Origin: Yponomeuta sedellus
Lineage: Eukaryota; Arthropoda; Insecta; Lepidoptera; Yponomeutidae
Direction: 5' to 3'
DNA length: 64,000 nt
NCBI GenBank assembly: GCA_934045075.1
Contig: OW203726.1
Span: 4,721,535 to 4,785,534 of the forward strand
The notes below the pieces were generated by a model that was given only the letters and a program-made list of their open reading frames with translations, ran no database searches and was not told the DNA's origin. Made by a program: the position numbers and the translations under genes. The stretch's first letter is position 1, and every line of letters starts with the position of its first letter. Shown one piece after another: positions 25,106-35,492 of the stretch.

Positions 25106-25604
25106 TAAGTTTTTTCCCTCCCATACACAGCGTACCACAGATACCTACACGATGCACCTCTCCCAAGTATTCTCCCCGTTAGCTCTCGAAATTGTAACGG
25201 CAGACGTAGACACGCAGCAAATATATTAATACAATAACTATGCAGAGCTCCCCAAACTCTAGCACTTGCTAATTTAGGATGGCGTAACTACTATTGTGTG
25301 TATCAACCTTGATTGGTCTGGCGATCTGCGCCCATTCGTTCAGGGTAGCTTACCACAACGATCAAAGTCGTAACCATTCATGTACATTCTTCCCAGAGTA
25401 TATAACCACTACGTTTTAATTCTTATTGTTAATTGGCTTCAATGTACATTATACTGTCTTAGTAAACCATTAATTTGTAGTTCAGTGAAATTAGTCTCCG
25501 AATGCGCATCTAAAGTATTGTTTCCACCTAAATAGATTGGTGTAAATCTATGAGGACTAAACAGACGAAAATATAATAGTTAGAATCTAAGTAAAGGAAA
25601 CACA

Positions 25605-27617
25605 TGAATTAACTTTTGTCTATTTATTCATCAACATACATAATATATCTACATTTGCACAAATAGTATATTATAACTTAGAATTATATCAGCTAATGAT
25701 ACTCGGTACTGATATAATACTTTATAAATGTTTTGTTGCTTATGCGACAATCGCCTAGGGTTCGGTTGATCAATACACAAAGCTATGGCCATTTATTTAT
25801 ATGCTGGTTTACAAATAACTTGTTCACTAACTTTGCTTTAACAAGTACAATAAATTAATGTCCATAAAATTACAGAAAAGCAAACTAATATTTACAAATT
25901 GGAAGTGAACAATTACTTTCAAATTTAGTTTAAGTAATTTCGAAATAACAATTATCATAGCATGGGAACTCTTTACACAGCTGATTATATATTCCATTGA
26001 CATAGGAAGTGAAATACATTATGTACACATGCAAACATGGGCTGCTGAAACCAATAAGATGAGTCTGAAGAAAGTAACATTTCATGGAATGTATTAGCCT
26101 TATAAGGCCAGATACAACATTGAATTCTACACACTGTCAAGGCAAAGACGTGTGGGAGTGGGCATCTTAGAGAATCCAACGAGTATCTAGCCATTACTGT
26201 AAGTATATGTGAACACAACAAGACTCTACTGATTATTTGTATTAAAAAACACTCCAACCTTTCTATTGATCTACAGTTCTAGCGCTCAGTCGAACCTTTG
26301 AGCGTGAGTCACACAAAGGATGTGGGGCGAACGAGCGAAAAAGCATTGTATAGTCACATGCCAGAGAGCAGCCTGTGCTTTCTGTATTTTCCACACCTTC
26401 GCCCCACGTCTTGTCTGTATGGCTGACGCCTTCAAGAGAACATTTTTAATACTTTTGTGCTTGCCTACAGTCAAGATTAGACCCAGTTACGGACAACAAA
26501 CATCAGTGGCAGACCGCGCTAAAACCAGACATCAGATTACATATTTATAAACAAAGTTTTGCACAGCACACATTAACAGTTAAAAGTGTTTATTACAAAA
26601 AGATTGAGTCCAACACTGTATTACCTATAATTATGAAGATATTCAAACTATTTGACTCTTGATATACTTTATGTTACACGCACTGGTTTCTTCTTTGTTT
26701 CTCTTTGCAATAATGGTCAAGGCGGTGTTCATCCAGTGCTGTGTACACTGAAAATGAGAAATGGAAACAGATTAATACTCTGAGCAAACACCACATAATC
26801 ACAAGGTAAATGTCATAGACAAACATGATTAATATGAAAACTATCTTCATCTCACTTGCACAAAAAAGATAGCACTAAACAAGAGACAAATAGTGATTCA
26901 CTTATAATGTTTAATAAATTAGCAATGGTTCAACAGACAATCCATGTTTTGTTCCCATTATTGATTAATTACGACTAAGTGGAAAATTTTTATTTTATAT
27001 TGACAATGCATGAATGAAACTTATGACACCAAAACATACAATGGACAAGTCAGTACACATGAAGTGAAATAATTAGTAGGGGGCACACATCCACGCAGCA
27101 GTAAAACCACTTGTTACCACCAGGGGCCTATTCATAGAACTACAGATCATAATTTAATATTTATGATAACTCAAGGTACATTGTACAGTTTACCTCTTAA
27201 TATGTGGATTAAATGTAGTAAACCACAAAATGTAGTTGTAGGAAACAGACTTAGAAGCAAATATTTAGCAAGGGATTAATCTAATTAAAGACTTAGGATA
27301 AATCTAATTGAGTCAAAGTTTGACTGTCAAACAAAGTGTGAGAAAAAGAAATTGTTGATATACCACGCAGGCTATTAGAAGTTGCCCACAGTGGACAGTC
27401 AGCCATTGTGTATGCTATAGCACAATTTAAAGGAATGGGATGTTTTATAATTCTCCAAAAGAATTCCCAGTATGATACAATTCATTCCTCTACTTATAAG
27501 TAGAGGAATGAATAGTAAAGCAGAAATATTGATAGTGCAATAATTAAAGTAAGTACTTACAAATATCATAGATAAAGTCAACTTACTTTTAAATTCATAC
27601 ATCCCTTCGTTCTTGAG
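25605..27617 (-). other. VhaPPA1: 3' UTR of V-ATPase c'' gene with a probable intron (26748-27586)
   Basis: 31 nt after the stop codon there is a strong minus-strand donor, GTAAGT at 27586-27581. A matching acceptor (CTCATTTTCAG) ends at 26748, so the last exon would start at 26747. An AATAAA on the minus strand at 25628-25623 suggests an end near 25605. The terminal exon contains short chance ORFs only. The junction lies less than 50 nt past the stop, so the spliced transcript should not trigger nonsense-mediated decay. Confidence 0.5.
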
Positions 27618-28235
27618 TTACTGGTTGCCCATTCTGACCTTTGAAGTCATATAAATGCCGACAATCAGACCAAAGAGACCAATGGCCGACCCAAAGATCT
27701 CCACAATCAGGATTTTCACAAACAAGGCTGGGTTGGCTGCGTCAGACAGGGCAGCTCCTGAGCCCACAATACCCACAGCAATACCACAGAACAGGTTGAC
27801 GAGCCCCACTGCAAGCCCAGCTCCGAACATCACATAACCAGCCATCCAGTTCTGTTGCTTTATGGTGAGGTCAATAAGGGGCTCCGTGTATCTTTCTAGT
27901 ATTCCCGACAGCACAATGGCGGTGATCAGCCCGTAAATAGCAACAGCTTCGCAGAAAATGACGGAGATCAAGTTCTTAGTCTTGATTCGGGGCGCCTTGA
28001 CGCCTCCGCCGACGATGCTGGTGCCAGTCGTGTGTATGCCCATTGCAGCGCCAACCACGGAGAACGCCACGGCGAAGGCGATGCCGAGCGTTCCCCACAT
28101 GTAAGGCGAAGTATTCTCCAGGAACCATCCCAGGCTTATTTGCTCACCCTTCCCGTTGAGCAGATAGTACATGGGAAATATCACCAGCGTGAGCACTATT
28201 AGCAGCGCTAATAGGTAAGTTAGGAAGTATCTCAT
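27618..28235 (-). CDS. VhaPPA1: V-ATPase 21-kDa proteolipid subunit c''
   Basis: 205 residues from the ATG at 28235 to the TAA ending at 27618, the same length I recall for human ATP6V0B. An upstream in-frame TTG is not needed as a start. The protein is a membrane subunit of the V0 rotor ring, which carries protons across endosomal, lysosomal and plasma membranes. Helix 1 ([19 protein letters not shown], residues 2-20) is the extra N-terminal helix that separates c'' from subunit c. Two proteolipid repeats follow; E96 ([11 protein letters not shown]) is the expected proton-carrying glutamate, and the second repeat has E179 ([16 protein letters not shown]). The coding region has no intron. The gene is head-to-head with dispatched, about 1.3 kb apart. 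Confidence 0.95.
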   Translation of the reverse strand: MRYFLTYLLALLIVLTLVIFPMYYLLNGKGEQISLGWFLENTSPYMWGTLGIAFAVAFSVVGAAMGIHTTGTSIVGGGVKAPRIKTKNLISVIFCEAVAIYGLITAIVLSGILERYTEPLIDLTIKQQNWMAGYVMFGAGLAVGLVNLFCGIAVGIVGSGAALSDAANPALFVKILIVEIFGSAIGLFGLIVGIYMTSKVRMGNQ

Positions 28236-29551
28236 CTTGAGATATTTGTTGATCAAATTGGAGCTGTTTTACCCGTAAATCCCGATCGGGACGGCCTTTT
28301 TCACCCAATTTTTGCCTTGACAGAAAACTGGACGATGAAGTCTTGTGATCACAAGATGTCAGAGACAAAAAAAATGTTGCCATCCGTTAATTGTGTGACT
28401 TTACGTGACGCTCAAGTACCTACGCGAATAAATGCTCCCTAAAACACAATTATTTATTACACATGAGGTCTATTAAATTGATAATAATTGATTACTTCAT
28501 TTTAAGGTATGTCCGTGTGTACTTTTCTTTAATAAAAAATATTTAGTAAATAAATTTTTGGCAGTATGATGAGGGTCAGAGCACTTAAAGAAACAATATC
28601 ACAAGTTTTATTTTATTTATTGGCTTCGTTCAAGGAAAAAGAGTTGAACTAAAGGCCGTAACGTAACGGCAAGTAGTGTTTATATACTCTGTGAACGGCA
28701 AGTGCGGCAAGTTATAGCTGGCTGGGGTAGAGGTGTTCTGTGGTTATAATAGGTTGCCGACCGTTCCTTGGAAAAGAACTAGGAGTGGGTCGTTGTCCGA
28801 TTTTTCGACGACGAAACGCAACCGTTTTTTCTGGAACGAAAACAGGTCCTCGAAACGGTCCTCGTTCGCAACTGGTTTCATTGTATGCGAACGAGCAAGT
28901 CGCAGAGGACGGTCAAACGAGTGCGAACGAGACGAAATCACGAAACATCGGAAAAAATAAGTTGTTTTACACGATATTCGACTGTATACTCATAGACATA
29001 AAGATTACTTTATTGTATCACAGACCAAAACGAACGGAACGAGCAAGGAGCCGACGACGACGTCGCAATGATCTCATTACGTTCTAGGCTCTATTAATAT
29101 AGCACTAAAGGACATATCCGCGTCAAATAATCTAAGGACTGGTCTCGTCAAATAATCGACGAACGAACGCTGGCACTGCTTTAGAGTCTCTGGCACTGCT
29201 TTATAATGAAACGTAAAACGGTCCTATCGTCGCGGAACACAAAACGGTCTTATAAAACGGTTCGTCTTTGCAACGATCACTCCTAAAAAGAACAACACTA
29301 TATTCTTGCTGCTGAAGCTGTGCATGTTTTGGTAATGTTTTTCTTGCTGTCACAACTCTAATCGTCAAATCGTGGGTCAAAACCGAAACGAAACTGGTGG
29401 GCGAATTTACGGTGCGAAGCTAAAAATACATGAAATCAAAATGTAATTCAATGCGCAAACTTGGATAAACAATTGATATACAAACAGGACATGTGTACCA
29501 TCAACGAAGGAATATGGAATAGAGAAATGTTCACAATAACATCGCGGCAAG
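28236..29551. promoter_or_regulatory. Divergent intergenic region between V-ATPase c'' and dispatched
   Basis: This 1.3-kb stretch separates two start codons facing away from each other and must contain both 5' UTRs and promoters. No TATA box or initiator could be placed with confidence. Words such as CGAAACG, ACGGTCCT and GAACGA recur between 28795 and 29280, suggesting a decayed repeat. Short ORFs at 28733-29087 have no recognisable product. Confidence 0.4.
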
Positions 29552-29694
29552 ATGTTGATTTCTTACGCCAGATTTATTGTCCGCCACTCCTACCTCTTTT
29601 TGTTTATCGTAAGTGTTATTTCCACCACGCTTACCGTGATTCCTCTGGTTTGCCACGAGATACCCTCATTCACAGACCCTTTAGCTGGTTTTGA
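29491..29694 (+). other. Upstream ORF overlapping the dispatched start codon
   Basis: ATGs at 29491 and 29527 share a frame that stays open to 29694 and overlaps the dispatched ATG at 29552 in a different frame. If the transcript starts upstream of 29491, ribosomes starting here would bypass the main start, which could reduce expression. The peptide has no recognisable features. Confidence 0.35.
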
Positions 29695-32600
29695 GACCCG
29701 AGGTACGACTCTGGCACATCGTTTTATTGCTTGGGAAAACCTTATTGAGGAGACCCGACCGTCACGACGGCTTGCCGTCAATCCTCAAGAAATCGAAGAC
29801 CAAATACGCATGAACCGGACTTATCAAAACAGAACCAAGGTTCGACCAAGAAATGGTCGTCCGATGAAGAACAAGAAAAGAAAGAAAAAGAAACCAGAAA
29901 ACAACACTACAGGTATTATTTTAAAGTTCTGGCCTGATTCCACTGAAGTCCATAATCTATCCAGCAGTCACGTCCATTGGGGTTATGGCAGAAATGTGTC
30001 CAACGAAGATAAAAATAAAGAACTAATCAAGAATTACACAAGAAAGCAATGGGTAACCCTCAAAGGACTACACAGAGAACCAATGGACCCATCACTTCAC
30101 AACTACGCCTCTGGAACCTGTGGTGCTCCAATGAACAACTACGCTCATCTTGTCATAGAAAACTCTGCTAAAACTTCCCTGCTGGTTTATGAAAATGTAG
30201 AAAGAATGTGTAAGTTGCAGTCTTTTCTTTTATCTATGGGAGGTGATGTCTATCACAAGCTGTGCCAAAGAGCAACAAAAATGGAAGACATTTGTTGCCC
30301 CCTCTGGAGTGTGCCAAACTACATAGCTTTAATATCTGGAAAGCTCACTTGTGAGAACCTAACCAGAGAAGATGTCAATGATACTATAACAATTTTGAGG
30401 CGGTGTGCCAGCTATTTTCATAACTTTTCTTTAATGGCTTCCTGTGAATTAGACCGTTGTAAGGTTCCGAAATACTGTTCCCAGTATGATGCTGTTTATA
30501 ATTTATTGTTTTACTTGATTGACTCTGAGGCATTTTCTCCTACAGATAATTCAAATGATTTTGTTAAAAATTCTATGATTTTCTTCCCTTTGCCACGCAG
30601 TAGTACCGTAATGCCGTACTACAAGATATTGCAAAGTTCAAATTTATCATACGATACACTTGTCATACCTGCCATTGATTTTGGACTGAAAAACAGTTTG
30701 TTTGAGTTATGGGTCATAGAGGATACTTGGTTGATAGGTTTAGGTGGTGTTTTCGTATTTCTTTGTGTATGGATTTACACAAAGTCTCTGATACTCACTT
30801 TGCTGTTGTTTACGGCAATATCTTTCTCGCTAGGTGTAGCATACTTTGTGTATGTTTATGTGTTCAACTTGAAATTCTTTCCATTTATGAATTTATTAGT
30901 GATAGTTGTTGTGATAGGTATAGGAGCAGATGATGCATTTATCTATATGAAGGTGTGGAAGATGATTAGTAAGCAGTTGATTAGGGACAATGTAGTTAGT
31001 GAAGACAATGGCTTAGGTGATATAAGGAACATGTCTAGTGCTGGGGAGACAATTCTTGTACAAATACTAGAAGAAACACTGAAGCATTCTATTGTGACAA
31101 TTTTTGTTACGACATTGACAACTGCAGTTGCGTTCTTTGCTTCATATGTAAGCTACATTCCTGCTATTAACTGTTTTAGTGTATTCGCTGGAACAGCAGT
31201 TCTCGTTAACTTCTTTCTGATGGTAACATGGCTGCCTGCCGCAGTATTTGTAATAGATGTTAAGATATGTATATTTAAGCAAAAGATGTTAGATGTTATA
31301 TACAAACATATTCATGAAATGTGGGATGAGATCCGAGTTATATTGAACAGATTTATTGTAACGTGTGTTACGAAGTTGCATATAGTATTTGTTGTAGTGT
31401 TAGGTGCTATTGGAATTTACAGTATTGTTACAGTATTCTATTCTCCGGGACTGCGATTTCCAGATTCGAAACAATTCCAACTGTTTCAAACGTCTCACCC
31501 TTTCGAACAGTATGACTTGCATTACAGGGACAAGTTTCTGTTCGAGAGATTTGCGAGAGACATAGGGGTTGGAAGCAAAATGCCACTTCGGTGGATCTGG
31601 GGAGTTAAAGCAATCGACAACGGAAACCACATGAATCCGGCTTCGACGGGACAACTTATATTTGAAGACAAATTTTCGATCTCTGATCCAAAGTCCCAAG
31701 TGTGGTTGTTAGGATTTTGTGCAAGACTAAAGGCGCAGCCATTTTATCAGCAAACTTTAGGAATTCTTCTACCGAACTGTTTTATCGAAAGCTTTAAAAA
31801 GTATATGAATAGGAAATGCTTTGATAGTATGGACAATATAGATAGGACACCATGTTGTGAGACATCGAGTTTTCCTTATAAGAAAGAGGTATTTGACTTT
31901 TGTATTATTAAAGCTATGGAATCATTATATCAGACACCTCGTGATATCTTCATGCCTGGTGTAGCTGGACCGAAGTTTTTGCGTAGCTCCACGCCACCTA
32001 AAGTCGTAGCTATTGTAGTAGAATTTGAAAGCGTTGTCCCTTATTCCATGTCCTTTAAGGCAATGAACAATTTCTTTCAACACGTTGAAAATTGGACTCA
32101 ACAAGAGCTTGAAAATGCTCCGCCGGGCATGAGATGTGGTTGGTTTTTGTCGGATTTTCAATTTTATGATCTTCAGCGAACCTTAGCTACTGGTACGGTT
32201 ATAGCGTTGGTTTTATCAGCAACCTTAGGTTTTCTTGTCCTTATACCGGCTACTTTGAGTTTCGTGATAAGTATTTGTTCTTTGTCCTCCATGATATTCT
32301 CAGCGACCGTTACTATAGCTATTCTAGTGTTGTTTGAGTGGAAATTAAATGTTCTAGAGAGTGTAGCTATCTCGACGTCAGCCGGATTAGCTGTGGACTT
32401 TAGCCTACATTATGCGTTAAGTTACACAAACGCTGCCGGTGCTAAAGCTGCTAGAGTGAAGTATTCTTTAACGGCGTCTGCGGGTCCTACGGCCGCAGCG
32501 GCGTTAACGACAGGATTCGCTGGAATCTTCTTATTACGTTCGAATCTCTTGCCGTATTCTCAAATAGGAACATTTCTCGCCCTAATTATGTTAGTGAGTT

Positions 32601-32893
32601 GGATGTACGCTACGTTTTTCCTCTGTTCTTTGTTGTATATTTTTGGGAGGGACTCGGCGAAAGAAGCTTCTAGTGATGAGATGAAGTCGGTGTCGCGCGT
32701 CAGCTCTATCTGTTCAGGAGTTCCTAACCTGGAAAGCCATGAGCTAGAACATCTGGCCGACAGCAACCGCACTAATCTTACTCATTCCCACAGTCCATCC
32801 AGCATGAGTGCCACTACTGTGGTACTACATGATGATATTGATAGCGCACAGGGTAGAGTTGAGAAGAAGGCGAATGGTTTAGCTAATGTTTAG
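29552..32893 (+). CDS. disp: Dispatched: RND-family transporter with sterol-sensing domain
   Basis: One uninterrupted frame of 1113 residues. Dispatched exports lipid-modified Hedgehog from producing cells. The layout fits: helix 1 at about residues 10-33, then IPSFTDPLAGFETRGT, typical of the family; a large Cys- and Asn-rich first extracellular loop; a sterol-sensing five-helix block at about 385-570; a second extracellular loop; and a second block at about 878-1060. The TM4 motif GIGADDAF contains D460 and D461, and the TM10 motif GLAVDF contains D949, the acidic residues expected for cation-driven RND transport. The C-terminal tail is Ser-rich. A basic KKRKKKK (108-114) and RPSRR (69-73) lie in the first loop, where furin cleavage of dispatched is reported. 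PTCHD or NPC1-type proteins are less likely. Confidence 0.9.
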   Translation: MLISYARFIVRHSYLFLFIVSVISTTLTVIPLVCHEIPSFTDPLAGFETRGTTLAHRFIAWENLIEETRPSRRLAVNPQEIEDQIRMNRTYQNRTKVRPRNGRPMKNKKRKKKKPENNTTGIILKFWPDSTEVHNLSSSHVHWGYGRNVSNEDKNKELIKNYTRKQWVTLKGLHREPMDPSLHNYASGTCGAPMNNYAHLVIENSAKTSLLVYENVERMCKLQSFLLSMGGDVYHKLCQRATKMEDICCPLWSVPNYIALISGKLTCENLTREDVNDTITILRRCASYFHNFSLMASCELDRCKVPKYCSQYDAVYNLLFYLIDSEAFSPTDNSNDFVKNSMIFFPLPRSSTVMPYYKILQSSNLSYDTLVIPAIDFGLKNSLFELWVIEDTWLIGLGGVFVFLCVWIYTKSLILTLLLFTAISFSLGVAYFVYVYVFNLKFFPFMNLLVIVVVIGIGADDAFIYMKVWKMISKQLIRDNVVSEDNGLGDIRNMSSAGETILVQILEETLKHSIVTIFVTTLTTAVAFFASYVSYIPAINCFSVFAGTAVLVNFFLMVTWLPAAVFVIDVKICIFKQKMLDVIYKHIHEMWDEIRVILNRFIVTCVTKLHIVFVVVLGAIGIYSIVTVFYSPGLRFPDSKQFQLFQTSHPFEQYDLHYRDKFLFERFARDIGVGSKMPLRWIWGVKAIDNGNHMNPASTGQLIFEDKFSISDPKSQVWLLGFCARLKAQPFYQQTLGILLPNCFIESFKKYMNRKCFDSMDNIDRTPCCETSSFPYKKEVFDFCIIKAMESLYQTPRDIFMPGVAGPKFLRSSTPPKVVAIVVEFESVVPYSMSFKAMNNFFQHVENWTQQELENAPPGMRCGWFLSDFQFYDLQRTLATGTVIALVLSATLGFLVLIPATLSFVISICSLSSMIFSATVTIAILVLFEWKLNVLESVAISTSAGLAVDFSLHYALSYTNAAGAKAARVKYSLTASAGPTAAAALTTGFAGIFLLRSNLLPYSQIGTFLALIMLVSWMYATFFLCSLLYIFGRDSAKEASSDEMKSVSRVSSICSGVPNLESHELEHLADSNRTNLTHSHSPSSMSATTVVLHDDIDSAQGRVEKKANGLANV

Positions 32894-34200
32894 TTTCAGT
32901 ATTATGAAATGAAAGTATATCCTACCTATATTTTAATAAGTACGTATCTGATGTTTAATTTCCGGATAGATTTTCTCTGAAAAGTTATTTTGATACTTTT
33001 GCCTGTAACAAAATAATATTGTTCATATTTCTTGTACTAACTTAATCGCTCCTGTAACATAACTGACATTGTAGGTATTATTATTGTGACAATAATTATC
33101 ACATAACTAAAATAGTTAGATCACACAATTGACAATATAAGATCAAACGAGCTTAGCTTGTACTTTGCTGGACTTGTTAATATTTGGTCTACTTGTTTAT
33201 TACCTACTCATCCAAGAAATCACATAAAAAGATTCTTTCCCATCACAGTGTAAGCTCTTCACTAATGTAAGCTCTTTTAGTATAACATATATTTAATATG
33301 TCAGTATTATTATTACTTATGTTGTTAGGCTTTTCTATCTCTGCCTGCTAACGAATGTCTACACTTGAATAAATGTGATAACGATAACTTTATGTATGTG
33401 ATGTGTTTACCTTTTTTTTAAGTCTTTATTCTGATATCTAATGAACTATTTTTGTGTTTTGTATCAAGTATATATTTTGACAACTTACAAGTTGACGAAG
33501 ATGTCAAAATGAAATATCAAGAAATCGAGCAAATTGTTTCACTCGTTTCTCTTAGGTAAATGTTATAAATGTAAAATATTGGCAATTGTAAATATTGGCG
33601 CCACAAAATGTTGGTAGTCAAGGACGTACTTAAAATTAAGTTTAGTGGCTAATTTGTGCACAAAAAGAATTGTGTACTGGTTTGTTAATAGGAATTAATA
33701 TTATAGATCTAAAAAACTAATTGTCAAAGTACTCTCTTAATCAAGATTACATCTGGTAATGATTCAATGTGAACTCAGACATGCAAACTGAAAAGTTTGT
33801 TAACTTACTTAAAATATTGCCCTGTACTGGAATGTTAGAACTGGAGATATATTGTGTAAATATCCACTGGGTTGAGTGACGTCGATTTTAACTTTTTAAG
33901 CTACTCCAGCTGTCAAATGCATACATACATATTTTAACAAGTTGGAACCGTTAGGATGGACAATTCAACACAGTGGACCATTACATAATGGGAGGGGGGG
34001 CTGATCTGGCGACTGCACAAGAAATGTCAAAATACAGTTAATGTAGTTTGCCACCTGTGCCATACCATAAAAACAAAACTGTGCAAAATTTATGTACAAT
34101 ATAAGTAATTGATTATTGTGTTGTAAATGTTTCTCAACTTTGTGTCTTCGAACTAAGTATACTTTAAATTAATATGGAAATAAAAAATGTTAATTTTGTA
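32894..34200 (+). other. Dispatched 3' UTR and downstream AT-rich DNA
   Basis: There are no coding features. AATAAA at about 33368 (TTGAATAAATGTG) or about 34179 (GGAAATAAAAAATG) may end the dispatched transcript; the choice cannot be made from sequence alone. Confidence 0.4.
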
Positions 34201-34259
34201 TAAATGTTGCCCTTTACCTGTTGCAATCCACCAGTATATTTCTTCAACAGTTCTAATGG

Positions 34260-34509
34260 TACGGCCACACTATCGCGATAACGCGAAGATTTGCGTTGTC
34301 GCGACATGTCTGGCCAAAAAATTCGTCCTATCGCGAATACAAACACCCTTCGCGCCGCTGTCGGTAAAATGCCGCACATCAATCAAAGGGTTTTATGGCC
34401 CAAAGGCCAAAATCTTCTTATGATGTGGTCAAGCTCTTCGCTGTAGAGCGAACACGAAATGTTGTCGCGACAACGCGAACACGAATCTTCGCCTTCAAGT
34501 GTGGCCGTA
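34260..34509. mobile_element. 250-bp MITE with TACGGCCACACT terminal inverted repeats
   Basis: Both ends begin TACGGCCACACT. Further in, both arms share GCGAAGATT and GCGTTGTCGCGACA, so the inverted repeats extend about 48 bp imperfectly. The element has many CG dinucleotides in an AT-rich background and no coding capacity. No clear target duplication was found. Confidence 0.75.
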
Positions 34510-35310
34510 GCATAATGAAGAAAAAAAGAAGATACGAATAGGTAGCAAAAGTGAAGCGTCAGTCAGGTCAGCATAACGATAACGTGATGAAAGTTGATGC
34601 CTGAAGCGCACGCACGCAAGATTTTATTATTATTTTTATTTCTTATTGATATGGCAAATGGCAACCAGCCAATATCGACAAATTCTGCCAAAGTCAAATC
34701 TTGACACGAAAGGAGCAATATTTTAATTTGTGCGCAAAATATTTAAGGTTTCGCGCTAATTTGTCTAGTGCTGCCATACTTTAAAATAGGTTTCGTTTTG
34801 TTCTGTGGTTTCGTTCGTTCACACAGAACAATTAATTCGTTCACTTTGTCCAACAATTGTGCTGGTCTGTGAACGCCATGAAAGCTGTCAAATTGACAAC
34901 AAATAAGTGTTGCCAACTTAGTAGATTTTCCTCTAGTTCTGGTGGTTTAGACTATCATTGTTGTGTCTTGGATTGCTTCAATGAATGGTAAGGTAGCACA
35001 CCAACCACCGACCGATTTACAAAAATACTTAGGTGCCCTGTACAATTCGAGTCGGTATCGGTTTACTTCAGTTCCGTTCCGATACGCAAATAGGTTTAGT
35101 GGCTTTCTGGTGGGCCACGACGAGGCCGACTCGACTCGACTGGCTGACTACATTTTTGGTGGGTTGGGTGGGTTCCTAAAAATGAAGCTGGCAAGTGGCA
35201 ACACTGTAAATAAATTGGTGATTCATTTTATACAAACAAGTCACAGAAAATCTGTGTTTTTACTTATGCTTTTACTAGAAATAACTTTTAATAACGGTGT
35301 ATAACACAAG

Positions 35311-35492
35311 ATGTTTTCGTCAAATCCCAACTACACGAAGCTCAAAACGCATTTGAGACTGTCCATAAACCGTCTGAAACTCCTGGAGAAGAAGAAAACC
35401 GAACTCGCCCAGAAAGCACGTCGGGAAATAGCCGAATACATCGCCGCTGGTAAGAGTGAGCGAGCCAAGATCCGTGTGGAGCATATTATCAG
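35311..35492 (+). CDS. Ist1: IST1 exon 1 (start codon)
   Basis: ATG at 35311, donor ATCAG/GTCAGT, leaving in phase 2. It encodes MFSSNPNYTKLKTHLRLSIN through KIRVEHIIR, helices 1-2 of the ESCRT-III-like core. Confidence 0.93.

Noticed and set aside
26672..26747. A minus-strand terminal coding exon (frame ending ..CKEKQRRNQCV)
   Set aside because: The acceptor is good, but the upstream donor lies after the V-ATPase stop codon, so this is better explained as 3' UTR.
27618..28256. A 212-residue V-ATPase frame starting at 28256
   Set aside because: That start is TTG. The ATG at 28235 gives 205 residues, the expected length for the family.
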